Made by a program: the position numbers and the translations under genes | Notes under the pieces: model-generated | What the model was told of the DNA's origin: nothing | Databases searched by the model: none | Seen by the model: the letters and a program-made list of their open reading frames with translations, nothing else | Shown here: positions 26,988 through 38,000 of the stretch, piece by piece | How the letters are laid out: each line of letters starts with the position of its first letter | How positions within the stretch are numbered: the stretch's first letter is position 1 | Origin: JAEUIE01 sp035430005 | GTDB lineage: Bacteria; Planctomycetota; Planctomycetia; Gemmatales; HRBIN36 | Direction of reading: 5' to 3' | DNA length: 64,000 nucleotides | Assembly (NCBI GenBank): GCA_035430005.1 | Contig: DAOMFV010000003.1 | Coordinates: 1 to 64,000, forward strand

Positions 26988-28040
26988 ATGATCCGTAAGT
27001 CGCTTGCTTTCGACCTGGTGATGATGGCAATTGCTGCTCTGACGATGACTGGGTGCCAAAGCTCGCCCTGCGATAACGTCACCAGTGTTCCTGATGTGCC
27101 CCGTGAACTGTCGATGGTAACGCATCCGCCCTACACCATCGCCGCTCCTGATATCCTTCTTATTGATGCCATTCGTGTGGTACCCATTCCTCCGTACAAG
27201 CTTAATCCGCTCGATGCCCTAGCTATCAATGCTCCCAAAGCACTGCCCGGCGAACCACTGCAAGGTATCTTCCCTGTCGAGCCTGATGGTGCCGTTAATC
27301 TCGGTCCCGCTTATGGCAAAGTCTCCGTCGTTGATAAGACCGTTGATGAAGCTCGAGTGATTCTTGAACAGCATCTACGCAATGTCGTCGGATTGGCTGA
27401 TCCCCGTGTGAACGTGACCCTGGCTCAGTTTCGAGGCATGCAGCAGATCAAGGGCGATCACCTGGTTCGTCCTGATGGCACCATTGGCCTGGGTTTGTAT
27501 GGCCAGGTCTTCGTGGCAGGCATGACCTTGCCTGAAGCCAAGGCTTCTATTGAAGCACACTTGACACAGTTCCTACTCAAGCCTGAAGTTGCGGTAGATG
27601 TATTCGCTTACAACAGCAAGGTCTACTACGTCATCACTGATGGCGGCGGCTTTGGTGAACAGGTTTATCCCATTCCAGCGATGGGCAACGAAACCGTGCT
27701 CGATGCTATGGGCAAAATCGGCGGCTTGCCTGCAGTGGCCTCCAAACGACGCATCTGGGTAGCACGCCCTGCCCCGGCCGGCCATGGTCCGGACCAGACA
27801 CTGGCTGTGAACTGGGATGCTATCGTCCAAGGCGCAAATACCACCACGAATTACCAAATGCTTCCAGGTGACCGCCTTTACGTGATGGCCGAACCGCTGG
27901 TGACCACCGATACCATGCTGGCTCGCATTATCTCGCCAATCGAACGTATGTTGGGCGTGACACTGCTTGGTCAATCGACTGTGAGCAATCTGCGTGGCAA
28001 CAATATTTCCCAGGGAAGCAATGGCAACGGCGGCAACTAG
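26988..28040 (+). CDS. Polysaccharide export lipoprotein (Poly_export/SLBB, Wza-like)
   Basis: A lipoprotein signal ends with MTGC (Cys23). A Poly_export domain follows at about 65-150 (YKLNPLDALAI, VEPDGAVNLGPAYGKV). A second, SLBB-like repeat follows at about 150-290 (VRPDGTIGLGLYGQVFVAGMT, then YNSKVYYVITDGGG), with a closing MLPGDRLYVMAE. This is the outer-membrane channel component that lets capsule or exopolysaccharide leave the cell. No polymerase, flippase or tyrosine kinase is adjacent, so its partners must lie elsewhere. GGGAG lies 7-11 bases before the start. Two small secreted proteins follow on the same strand. Confidence 0.92.
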   Translation: MIRKSLAFDLVMMAIAALTMTGCQSSPCDNVTSVPDVPRELSMVTHPPYTIAAPDILLIDAIRVVPIPPYKLNPLDALAINAPKALPGEPLQGIFPVEPDGAVNLGPAYGKVSVVDKTVDEARVILEQHLRNVVGLADPRVNVTLAQFRGMQQIKGDHLVRPDGTIGLGLYGQVFVAGMTLPEAKASIEAHLTQFLLKPEVAVDVFAYNSKVYYVITDGGGFGEQVYPIPAMGNETVLDAMGKIGGLPAVASKRRIWVARPAPAGHGPDQTLAVNWDAIVQGANTTTNYQMLPGDRLYVMAEPLVTTDTMLARIISPIERMLGVTLLGQSTVSNLRGNNISQGSNGNGGN

Positions 28041-28110
28041 GGTCAAAGGCTCTACTACAATGGTATCTGTGGCATCATACATACCCTGGCAGCATGATGG
28101 AGGAAGAATC

Positions 28111-28488
28111 ATGTTTCTTCGCCTTGCAGCAGCAGCACTTCTAAGCATGGTCGCTGTCACCTCCCTGTGCCATGCCCAGGGAGCGGTTCCCGCTCAGCCT
28201 TCCAGTGCCTTTAACTGGCTTAACCTGAATCGCCAAGGCGGCTCCACAGCTCAGAACTACTTCGGTATCGTCAGGCCCAACAACATGTTCCAGAACAGCC
28301 TGCAGAACGTTCAGCAGGAGTTCGGCAACCTGACTCAATCAGCCACTAATGCTGATCCGAACATGGTGCGGGCCACCGGGCATGCAGCCACCTTCATGAA
28401 CTATGGCCACTACTATCCAAGACTTGGAACCGGTACTGGCATCGGAACTGCACGGTCGGGACAGGGTATGCCATCATCCAAGCGATAA
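28111..28488 (+). CDS. Small secreted protein
   Basis: GGAGGAAG at 28099-28106 supports the ATG at 28111, giving 125 residues; the longer upstream frame overlaps the previous gene and is not needed. A signal peptide ends near CHAQG. The mature chain is rich in Asn, Gln and Gly with no cysteine. It contains FNWLNLNRQGGSTAQNYFGI and HGY/HYYPRLGTGTG segments, a composition seen in small secreted planctomycete proteins of unknown function. It lies 70 bases after the export lipoprotein and may be co-expressed with it. Confidence 0.75.
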   Translation: MFLRLAAAALLSMVAVTSLCHAQGAVPAQPSSAFNWLNLNRQGGSTAQNYFGIVRPNNMFQNSLQNVQQEFGNLTQSATNADPNMVRATGHAATFMNYGHYYPRLGTGTGIGTARSGQGMPSSKR

Positions 28489-28528
28489 GCCAAACCGTTA
28501 GCCTGACACAGAATGAAAACCAACGAAA

Positions 28529-28548
28529 AAAGCTCGCCCGCGAGCTTT
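28529..28548. terminator. Hairpin between two small secreted-protein genes
   Basis: AAAGCTCG-CCCG-CGAGCTTT is a perfect palindrome with an A-run before it and a short T-run in its right arm. It could terminate transcription after 28488 or attenuate entry into the next gene. On the minus strand it ends in six Ts. Confidence 0.55.
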
Positions 28549-28579
28549 CAAGCGGCCAAGCCGCCTGAGGAGAGAAGCC

Positions 28580-28963
28580 ATGTTACGGATGATCGCCTTC
28601 ACGCTGCTCGGGTTGTTCACAGTTAGAGCACTGTGCGCCACCGATGTGGACAAGTATCCGCCCGGTCAGAAGCCATTCCATTCACCGAAGGCTCCCGTAC
28701 CGGATGGCGTATTCGCTGCGAACTCTTGTTACGGCTTCCATACAACCAGGTGGACACCCTGGAACCAGGCTTGTGGCAATTGCAACGCTGCAGGTGCTCC
28801 TTTGACTCAATCCTGTACTAACGGTGGATCGGACGGAATGATCATTTTTGATGCTCCACCCCTATCACCGGTACTAATGCCTTCCCAGACGTTTCCTGGT
28901 GCCACGATCCCTGCTCCAGAAAGCACGAACTTGAACAAGCCCATGCCCCCGGTCAAGAAATAA
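28580..28963 (+). CDS. Small secreted cysteine-bearing protein
   Basis: GAGGAGAG lies just upstream of the ATG. The 127-residue product has a signal peptide ending near ALCA. The mature part is Pro-rich and contains CYGFHTTRWTPWNQAC at about 50-65, then NCNAAG and SCTNGG. The aromatic segment resembles the YYPTxWRPWP-type motif common in planctomycete secreted proteins, although here it is flanked by cysteines. Five cysteines in the mature chain suggest disulfides. Function is unknown. It is the third in a rightward series after the export lipoprotein. Confidence 0.75.
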   Translation: MLRMIAFTLLGLFTVRALCATDVDKYPPGQKPFHSPKAPVPDGVFAANSCYGFHTTRWTPWNQACGNCNAAGAPLTQSCTNGGSDGMIIFDAPPLSPVLMPSQTFPGATIPAPESTNLNKPMPPVKK

Positions 28964-28997
28964 GAGCGTCGCCGTCAACGGTCCAGACGCTGCTCCG

Positions 28998-29026
28998 AAT
29001 GCCCTACGCTCCCGCCGTGGGGCATT
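28998..29026. terminator. Bidirectional terminator between convergent genes
   Basis: AATGCCCTACG pairs with CGTGGGGCATT (one G-T pair) around CTCCCGC. It lies in the 79-base gap between convergent genes ending at 28963 and 29043. Confidence 0.65.
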
Positions 29027-29042
29027 TGTCGTTGATGAGAGG

Positions 29043-29564
29043 CTAAGGTTCCAGATACTTGAGAATGCGTTCAAGCAACTGCTCCTCGTTCTCCCCATCG
29101 GTCGACAGTTTCAACTTGGGAATGGTGATTTCTTCCCACGCTGCCTTCACCCGGCGGTACAACTCCACCGTTCGATCAGCGGCGACATGCTTGCCGGCAT
29201 CGCGGGCGAGCCTCTTTTCCGCTACCGCATCGGAACAGACGCACTCGGTGAGGACGAGCGGTCGGGCGCACTTTTCAGCACAGTGCTCCAGCGCCGACAC
29301 TTGTGCACGCAGCGAAAAGGTTCTGCCATCAATAATAATCGCTCGTTCTGAATGTTGCTCCGCATGGTAGGCTGCCAGTTGATAAAGTATAGCCATGCAG
29401 AAGTCATTCTGTTTGCTGGAATAGTCGATGTCGTCTGGAGCAAACAGGGAAGCACGCACTTCGTCTTTGTTCAGCAGCACCGCACCCATTTGCTTAGCCA
29501 ATTGTTTGGCCAGCGTGGTTTTGCCTGTGCCTGGCAGTCCGGCGAAGGCGATTAACTTACTCAT
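29043..29564 (-). CDS. Small P-loop kinase/AAA ATPase
   Basis: GGAG nine bases upstream favours the ATG at 29564; one at 29576 is possible. The 173-residue protein opens with the Walker A motif GLPGTGKT at 9-16. NKDEVRASLF follows and then IIIDGRTFS, the layout of nucleotide, shikimate or zeta-toxin-like small-molecule kinases. No antitoxin-like partner is next to it, so I do not call it a toxin. The phosphate acceptor is unknown. Confidence 0.82.
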   Translation of the reverse strand: MSKLIAFAGLPGTGKTTLAKQLAKQMGAVLLNKDEVRASLFAPDDIDYSSKQNDFCMAILYQLAAYHAEQHSERAIIIDGRTFSLRAQVSALEHCAEKCARPLVLTECVCSDAVAEKRLARDAGKHVAADRTVELYRRVKAAWEEITIPKLKLSTDGENEEQLLERILKYLEP

Positions 29565-29660
29565 CAGCAACTCCATTATCCATCGACTTTCGCCATTCTT
29601 ACGGGTAAACTAAGGATACTGCCAGTTCTTCCCGCCAGCTTGATGATTTGAGGCTTCGCT

Positions 29661-32600
29661 ATGTCTGTCAGCCGAACTTGTATTCTCGTTTGTTGCTGTA
29701 CTGTTATCGTATTCCTGGCTAGCAGGGAGGTGAGTGTTTTCGCTGAACCACCTGTCGCACTCAAGATTGATTTCAACCGCCAGATTCTGCCCATCCTTTC
29801 CGACCACTGCTACGCCTGTCATGGCCCCGATGAGAAAACCCGCAAGGCTGATCTGCGGCTGGATACCAAAGAAGGGCTGTTCAACAAGTTGGAAAGTGAT
29901 GATTTCGTTGTCAAACCCGGCAAACCTGAAGAGTCGTTACTGATCGAGCGCATCAACAGCAGCGAACGTGACAAGATCATGCCGCCGGGCAAGCATAACA
30001 AACCGCTTAAGCCGGAGCAGAAGAAGATGCTCGAAGAGTGGATCAGGCAGGGAGCCAACTGGTCTCGCCATTGGTCGTTCGCAGCGCCTGGCAGAACTAC
30101 TCTACCAGCCGTGAAGCAAACTGGGTGGGTGAAGAATCCGATTGACGCTTTCATCCTCGCCAAGTTGCAGGAACAGGGCCTCACCACATCGCCCCCTGCA
30201 TCGAAGGCCCAACTGCTCAGGCGAGTGACGCTGGACCTGACCGGTTTGCCACCAACATCCTCCGAATTAGATGCGTTTCTTGCCGACAACTCACCGAAAG
30301 CCTACGAGAAAGTCGTTGATCGACTGCTGAGCAGTCAGCGTTATGCCGAGCATCAGGCGCGTCAATGGCTTGATGTCGCCCGGTATGGCGACACGCACGG
30401 TCTGCATCTGGATAACTACCGTGAAGCCTGGCCGTATCGTGAGTGGGTGATCAAAAGCTTTCTCCGTAATCAACCTTATGACCAGTTCATCACCGAGCAG
30501 TTGGCAGGCGATCTGCTTCCCAACGCCACCCTTGAGCAGACCATCGCTACCGGCTACAACCGTTGCCATGTCACCACCAGCGAAGGCGGCTCCATTGATG
30601 AAGAGGTCTACGTTCGTAATGTCGTCGATCAGGTGGATACCTTCGGAACTGTCTTTTTAGGGTTGACAGTCGGCTGCGCCCGCTGTCACGATCATAAGTA
30701 CGATCCACTTTCCACGAAAGAATACTACCAGCTCTTCGCTTTCTTCAACAACATTGATGGCGCACCGCTGGATGGCAACGCTGCCCGCCATGCTCCCATC
30801 GCCAAAGTGGGAACGCCGGAAGAACTCGCCAGGCTTGATGAACTACAGAAGAAGATCGATCTGCAGAAGCATAAGGTTAAGGATGAACTTGCCAGGATTA
30901 AGTACGTCGATCCCCTGGAGGGCAAACCATCTGTTGAACTGGCCACCAGGGAAAAGCGTGCTGATTTTGTCTGGATCGACGATGATATTCCAGTCGGTAG
31001 TGAGAGCAGCTATAACAGTTCCTGGCAGTTCGTCAGTTCGCCCAGCGCTCCGGTCTACAGTGGCAGGGTAGCCCATACCCGTACCGCAACGGGCCTGAGT
31101 CAGCATTTAATTCAGGGTGCCAAGCAGGGACTTGTTGTAGGCAATGGCGATTCGCTGTTTGCCTACGTCTACATCGATCCAAAGAATCCGACCAAGGAGA
31201 TCATGCTTCAATGGAACACCGGCGACTGGAAGCACCGGGCCTACTGGGGTGACAATAAGATCGATTGGGGCGCGGACAAGACCGGGAGCAGGATGCTGAT
31301 GGGGCCGTTGCCCGAAGCAGGCCGATGGGTTCGACTCAGCGTCCCGGTAGACAAGGTGGGTTTGAAGCCCGGTGACCTCATCACTGGCTGGGCGTTCACA
31401 CAGTTCGATGGAACCGTCACCTGGGATCGGGCCGGGATCAACTCACGCACTCCGCAGGGCGTTACGAACTTTGATTCATTGATCAGTTGGCTGCACTACG
31501 AGCAATCGCTGGGCGGAGCCAAGTTGCCTGGACCACTTCAGAAAGTGATCAAGATCGCGCCTGACAAACGAAACGATGCCCAGCAGACTGAACTGCGAGA
31601 GTACTTCCTGGAGAACATCAATCCTGCCACCAAGAATCGCTTTGCCACACTCCAAAAGGAAGTGGAGGCGGCCACCAAGGAGCGTGCCGACTTCGATGCC
31701 AGTATTCCTGCGACGCTTATCTCCAAGGAACGCAAAGAGCCTCGCCCAGCTTTCATCCTGAAGCGGGGCGAGTACGATCAGCGGGGCGACAAAGTGGAAC
31801 GAGGCACGCCGGTCATGTTCCCGCCTATGAAGAGCGATGTCCGTAAGGATCGTCTCGGCCTGGCCCAATGGCTTCTCGATCCGAACCATCCCACTACATC
31901 GAGAGTCGCTGTCAACCGCTTCTGGCAACAGGTTTTCGGCACCGGTTTGGCCAAGACTGCGGAAGACCTCGGCCTCCAGGGTGAACCGCCGACGCATCTC
32001 GAACTGCTTGATTGGCTCGCTGTCGAGTTCCGTGAATCGGGCTGGGATGTCAAGAACCTCATGAAGCTGATGGTAATGTCGAACACGTATCAACAGTCGG
32101 CTAAGATGACGCCTGATCGTTTGGCCAAGGATCCTGGCAACCGTTACTACTCTCGTGGCCCACGTCATCGCCTCGATGCTGAAGTGTTGCGAGATCAGGC
32201 CCTCTATGTCAGCGGTCTGCTCGTCGAAAAGCTCGGCGGCCCCAGCGTGAAGCCTCCCCAGCCCAGCGGCTTGTGGGAAGCAGTTGGTTATGTTTCCAGC
32301 AATACTGCCAACTTCAAAGCTGATACCGGCGTGGAGAAAGTGCATCGCCGCAGCTTGTACACCTTCTGGAAGCGCACCGCTCCGCCGCCACAGATGTCGG
32401 CGATGGATGCGCCCTCCCGTGAATCGTGTACGGTTCGCCGGGAACGGACGAATACGCCTTTGCAAGCGTTGCTGCTGCTCAATGAAACCCAGTACGTGGA
32501 ATGTGCGAGATCGTTGGCCCAGCGGAGCATGACGGCCAGCGACACCATCGATGGACGGATCAAGTTCCTCATCAAAAGTGTTCTCTGCCGGGATGCTGAT

Positions 32601-32795
32601 GCCCAGGAACTGACCGTTCTCAAGAATGCCTACCAAGAACAACTGAGTTACTATACCAAGAGCCCCGCTGAAGCTGACAAGCTTCTTGCTGTGGGTGAAA
32701 GCAAGCCCAACGAGAAACTCAACAAACCGGAACTCGCTGCCCTGACGATGGTGGCGAACATTGTGCTGAACCTGGATGAGGCATTAACCAAGTAA
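29661..32795 (+). CDS. Planctomycete cytochrome C, DUF1549 and DUF1553 protein
   Basis: This 1044-residue secreted protein has a signal peptide (about 1-28). A Planctomycete cytochrome C domain follows, with haem motif CYACH at 50-54. A DUF1549 domain lies at about 160-370 and contains a second haem-type motif, CARCH, at 339-343. A lamin-like or carbohydrate-binding insert spans about 440-600. DUF1553 runs from about 710 to the end (LGLAQWLLDPNHPTTSRVAVNRFW, PHRLDAEVLRDQ). Such proteins are hugely expanded in planctomycetes and are usually paired with a DUF1501 protein, as here. Roles in polysaccharide use or redox at the surface are suggested but unproven. Confidence 0.95.
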   Translation: MSVSRTCILVCCCTVIVFLASREVSVFAEPPVALKIDFNRQILPILSDHCYACHGPDEKTRKADLRLDTKEGLFNKLESDDFVVKPGKPEESLLIERINSSERDKIMPPGKHNKPLKPEQKKMLEEWIRQGANWSRHWSFAAPGRTTLPAVKQTGWVKNPIDAFILAKLQEQGLTTSPPASKAQLLRRVTLDLTGLPPTSSELDAFLADNSPKAYEKVVDRLLSSQRYAEHQARQWLDVARYGDTHGLHLDNYREAWPYREWVIKSFLRNQPYDQFITEQLAGDLLPNATLEQTIATGYNRCHVTTSEGGSIDEEVYVRNVVDQVDTFGTVFLGLTVGCARCHDHKYDPLSTKEYYQLFAFFNNIDGAPLDGNAARHAPIAKVGTPEELARLDELQKKIDLQKHKVKDELARIKYVDPLEGKPSVELATREKRADFVWIDDDIPVGSESSYNSSWQFVSSPSAPVYSGRVAHTRTATGLSQHLIQGAKQGLVVGNGDSLFAYVYIDPKNPTKEIMLQWNTGDWKHRAYWGDNKIDWGADKTGSRMLMGPLPEAGRWVRLSVPVDKVGLKPGDLITGWAFTQFDGTVTWDRAGINSRTPQGVTNFDSLISWLHYEQSLGGAKLPGPLQKVIKIAPDKRNDAQQTELREYFLENINPATKNRFATLQKEVEAATKERADFDASIPATLISKERKEPRPAFILKRGEYDQRGDKVERGTPVMFPPMKSDVRKDRLGLAQWLLDPNHPTTSRVAVNRFWQQVFGTGLAKTAEDLGLQGEPPTHLELLDWLAVEFRESGWDVKNLMKLMVMSNTYQQSAKMTPDRLAKDPGNRYYSRGPRHRLDAEVLRDQALYVSGLLVEKLGGPSVKPPQPSGLWEAVGYVSSNTANFKADTGVEKVHRRSLYTFWKRTAPPPQMSAMDAPSRESCTVRRERTNTPLQALLLLNETQYVECARSLAQRSMTASDTIDGRIKFLIKSVLCRDADAQELTVLKNAYQEQLSYYTKSPAEADKLLAVGESKPNEKLNKPELAALTMVANIVLNLDEALTK

Positions 32796-32805
32796 CAGCA
32801 ACAGA

Positions 32806-32838
32806 AAAAGAGCCTACGGGTTTATCCCGTAGGTGCGC
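32806..32838. repeat. CCTACGGG hairpin repeat, copy 1 (left of DUF1501)
   Basis: CCTACGGG-TTTAT-CCCGTAGG is a perfect stem at 32813-32833 in a longer shared context, AAAAGAGCC before and TGCG after. A diverged copy follows the DUF1501 gene at 34360-34391. A GGGGGCTAACGCCC element sits just after it, at 32865-32878. Confidence 0.85.
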
Positions 32839-32894
32839 CGTGCAATCGATTGAACATTCACTCCGGGGGCTAACGCCCACTGGCTCTTTGAGAC

Positions 32895-34359
<1,465 letters not shown>

Positions 34360-34361
<2 letters not shown>

Positions 34362-34391
34362 AAGAGCCTACTGGTTTATCCCGTAGGTGCG
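34360..34391. repeat. CCTACGGG hairpin repeat, copy 2 (right of DUF1501)
   Basis: This repeats the left copy at 32806 with few differences: CCTACTGG-TTTAT-CCCGTAGG at 34367-34387. It begins within the stop codon of the DUF1501 gene, so the two copies bracket that gene directly. Confidence 0.85.
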
Positions 34392-34477
34392 ATGGCTACG
34401 TAGATCACCCATTCTGCGCAAGTAGATGAACAGATTCTGAAACCCGCGCAACCCTTCATCCCAGGCTCGTTTCCCCA

Positions 34478-34499
34478 GTGCATCCGGAACCGGATGCAC
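34478..34499 (+). promoter_or_regulatory. Hairpin just upstream of the PDZ-like gene
   Basis: GTGCATCCGG-AA-CCGGATGCAC is a perfect 10-bp palindrome ending 19 bases before the ATG at 34519 and about 7 bases before AAGGAGA. It could be an operator or a leader structure masking the ribosome site, or another dispersed palindrome. Confidence 0.5.
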
Positions 34500-34518
34500 G
34501 AAACACAAGGAGACAGCC

Positions 34519-34893
34519 ATGAACCGTTTTGCCAAGTTCACGCTCGTTCTGGGCGCTGCGGTGTTGATGTACCTGCCCACGCAGATTCAGGCTATCGAGC
34601 CTGCTTTTAATCGAAACTACTCCCACCATAACTATGTTCGCCAAGGGTTGCGAATCACACTGGTTACCGCAAGGTCGCCGGCTGCCATGGCTCGGTTGGA
34701 GTGTGGTGATGTTATTGTCGCTGTGGATGGGCGAGCGATGTGCAATCCCGATGACCTCCATCGAGCCCTGCATGCGACCGGCTACCGGGGCATGCTGACT
34801 GTGCGTGATGCCCGCACCGGACACATTCATCATGTGAGGGTTTACCCGGATCGCGGCCACATCGGGGTCAATGTCGTTCCTGTAGCTTACTAA
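34519..34893 (+). CDS. Small secreted PDZ-like protein
   Basis: AAGGAGA precedes the start. The 124-residue product has a signal peptide ending near IQA. A single compact domain follows with GLRITLVTARSPAAMARLE, CGDVIVAVDGRAMCNPDDL and GMLTVRDARTGHIHHVRV. That is the pattern of a PDZ domain: a ligand groove followed by the GD-I-V-VDG core. It has no protease part. It may tether or sense C-termini outside the cytoplasm (inference). A perfect hairpin precedes it. Confidence 0.8.
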   Translation: MNRFAKFTLVLGAAVLMYLPTQIQAIEPAFNRNYSHHNYVRQGLRITLVTARSPAAMARLECGDVIVAVDGRAMCNPDDLHRALHATGYRGMLTVRDARTGHIHHVRVYPDRGHIGVNVVPVAY

Positions 34894-34916
34894 CCTCGTT
34901 GCCTCTAACACATCAT

Positions 34917-34941
34917 CAAGCTGGAGCTTGCCTCCAGCTTG
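34917..34941. repeat. CAAGCTGGAG palindrome, copy 1
   Basis: CAAGCTGGAG and CTCCAGCTTG form a perfect 10-bp stem around CTTGC. The same arms recur at 38139-38163 with a different loop, so the two copies bracket the sigma/beta-propeller gene. Confidence 0.88.
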
Positions 34942-35036
34942 CCTGCTTTCTGCCTTGTAGCAAAAGAGAAAATAAATGAGCCGCCTGTATCGTATCGAGC
35001 CATTATACTGTGAAGTGATTCAATAGAGGTTGTCTC

Positions 35037-38000
35037 ATGACTACATCTATCCTGCACATGATTCATCACCATCGGCGTCAACGGCTGCAAACCGTGGTGT
35101 CGAAACTTGGTTCATGCAACGATCGTGAATTGCTCAAGCGGTTCGCCAGGCAAAAGGATGAACCCGCTTTCGAGGAACTGGTGCATCGCTATGGCAGCCT
35201 GGTATTAAGCGTGGCCAAAAGAATTGTAGGCGAACATCAAGAGGCCGAAGACGTTTTACAAGCTACTTTTTTTGTGTTGGCGCGCAAAGCGGGTGCCATC
35301 CCCTGGAAAGCGACCATTGCGCCCTGGCTTTACGCCACCGCCTATCGACTGGCTTGCAATGCCCGCAAACGACAACGGCGACCACTCACGCCTCTGAAAA
35401 ATGAACCATCACATCTTCCTCACCAGACACTGGGCTGGAATGAGACTTGTCAAATGCTCGACGAAGAGTTGATGAAGCTTTCTGAACCCACGCGTGCTGC
35501 TCTTATCTTGTGTTACCTTGAAGGCAAGACCCGTGACGAAGCAGCACAGCACCTGGGACTGAGTCTGGCCACCGTAAAACGCCGTTTGGAACAGGGTCGT
35601 CACTTGCTGCGTGATCGCCTCACCCGGCGTGGCCTGGCATTCTCAGCGGCTGGCTGGTGTATGATGCTCTCCAAGTCAGAATTAGACGCAGCCACGATTC
35701 GATCAGTGAAAGAGGCGGCGCTGGCAACCAATCTACCGGCTTCCACGGCTTTGCTGGTGAAGGCCGGCACAACATGGACGCTTGCTTCCTTTCTGGTCGT
35801 GATGATCTCTATCGGGGCTGCCGGTTCCTGGTGGTGTCTGACTCAGCCTGTGCATACCGAGGCTCATGGAGCAATCGCATCTATCGTTCAACAAAAAATC
35901 AATGAAGATACCCCCAAGGTCGATACCTATGGCGACCCGCTTCCCGAAGGCGCCCTGGGCCGCCTCGGCACCATCCGCTTCCGCCCCGGACAGATGCTCC
36001 ACGACATCGCTTTCTCCCCGGATCGCCGCTATCTGGCTGGGTGGTTACATGGATATTTGATTTCACAGGGTAAGAGCAGACTGGTCTATTGGGACGCTAT
36101 CACCGGCCAGGAAGTGCGATCGCTCGATCTGCCCAAAAATCACCTGCTGACATTACGATGGCTTTCCGATGGCAGACTACTTGCCCTCACCCGCTTTGCT
36201 CACGGCCACTATCATCTTTGCGAGTTCGCGCCTGGCAAGGAAACCACGTTTCCTGAAGCCGATTCTAACAGTTTGAATAGCTCTACCCGGGGCGATATCC
36301 GTTCCGCAGCTATCTCACCTGATGGCCAATGGGTAGCAACTGGTCGCCGTTCTGCCGAAGGCGAATATCAACCCATCGAACTCTGGGAAGCCAAACCCAA
36401 CACCACGCTTGATGATCAACGGCCGATCCAGATCGGCACCTATCCCGGTCATGGCCTCTATCTGCAGTTCAGCAACGATGGCAAGCAACTGATTGCGCTT
36501 TGTCGTTCGCAGGGCGCCATGATTCATGTGCCTTCGGAGAAGCGCGTCATCGGACAACCCGTCGGGTCATTGATCGATGGTGCGTGGGAAGAGAAAGCAA
36601 CGGTAATAATCTTTGATGTTGCCACCCGCAAGCAACTCCGTTCCTTCAAAATCGCACCACCCCCGGGCTACTCCGAGTTGTTCCCGCCGCCTTCACGCAT
36701 GGCCCTCACCAAAGATGGCGGCACACTCTACGTCGGCGACGAAACTGGCAAGGTGCATGGGTACGATTGCCTGACCGGTGAGGAGACAATCGCCATGCAA
36801 ATCTATGAGAAAGATGCCAAAGCAAACAATTTTGAGCGGCCCATGGTCGCCAGCCTTGCAGTCACTGACGATCATCGAACGCTTTATGCCAGTACGATGC
36901 ACAGCAGAATGCAGGAATGGGACATCTCCAAGAAGCAGAAACGCAGGACGATGACTGACCTCGACTGGGTCGATCACATAGCCCTTTCCAGTGATGGTCA
37001 AAAAGTGGTCGCTGTTAATCCGTCTATTACTACGCAATTGGCAATTTACGACACCGTTACCGGTCACCGGCAGGGCGGATCACCCGGCCATCAGTTTTAC
37101 GTCAATAGCCTGACTTTATTAACAAACGACCAGCTCATGACCACTGCCACTGATCGCCAGGTCATCTGGTGGGACTTAAAGACCAACAAGGAAGTGAAAC
37201 GACAAACCTGCCCGCTTCTGCCGGGGTACCAGGGAATGCTCAGCTATTCAGAAGAGGCCAAGGGGCAATTTGGGTTTCTCCCCGACCATCGGAACCTGGC
37301 TTTTTGTGACCTTGATGGCCAAACCACCACCTGCACCTGTATTACCGGAGATAACGATTTCATCCGTTCCTTCTCGCTTGCTGGTTCAGGCATCTTCTAT
37401 TCAAACAAAACCGGTCTGTTGCATTACTGGGATGCAAAAACCAAAGCACTCAAGAAGACCTATCCGCATGCACTGGATGATATTGCCAACAGCTTGAGTA
37501 TAGTCAGCGTCATCTTGTCTCCCGATCAAAGCACCGTCATCGCCTTTTCTAACGGCCAACTTAACGGGGATGGGAAATTCTCTTATCGCTGTAACTTCAT
37601 GGAAGTCTTTGATGCTGCAACCGGTAAACAGAAAGCTTTCTGGCATATTCCTGCCAATGCCCGGTGCAACGGTCATTTCAGCCCGGACGGCAAACGCCTC
37701 CTGGTCACCTGCCAATACTTGGGTAATGACTCTGCGCCAAAGACCCCAGTTGCAACCACCTTACAGATTCCCGAAAAAACAATGGCAGCCCTCTTCGATC
37801 TTCCATCGGGTAAGTTGCTCGGCTCATATAAGAACCCTAATGAACAAAGCTGGATGCCTTCCACCGCACTCTTCACTCATGACGGCCAACACGTCGTCAT
37901 CGCCTGGAATGACGCCAGCATCGGTTTCTATGAAACTGCCACCGGCAAACTCTTGCGAACCTACACTGGCCACCGTGGCGAGATCAGTGCCATGCGTTTC

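Noticed and set aside
29043..29564. Possible zeta-type toxin
   Set aside because: The P-loop kinase layout fits, but there is no antitoxin-like neighbour and the fold is shared by many metabolic kinases.
31476..32642. 388-codon open frame on the minus strand
   Set aside because: It lies inside the DUF1549/DUF1553 gene and reads as low-quality protein with no family features.
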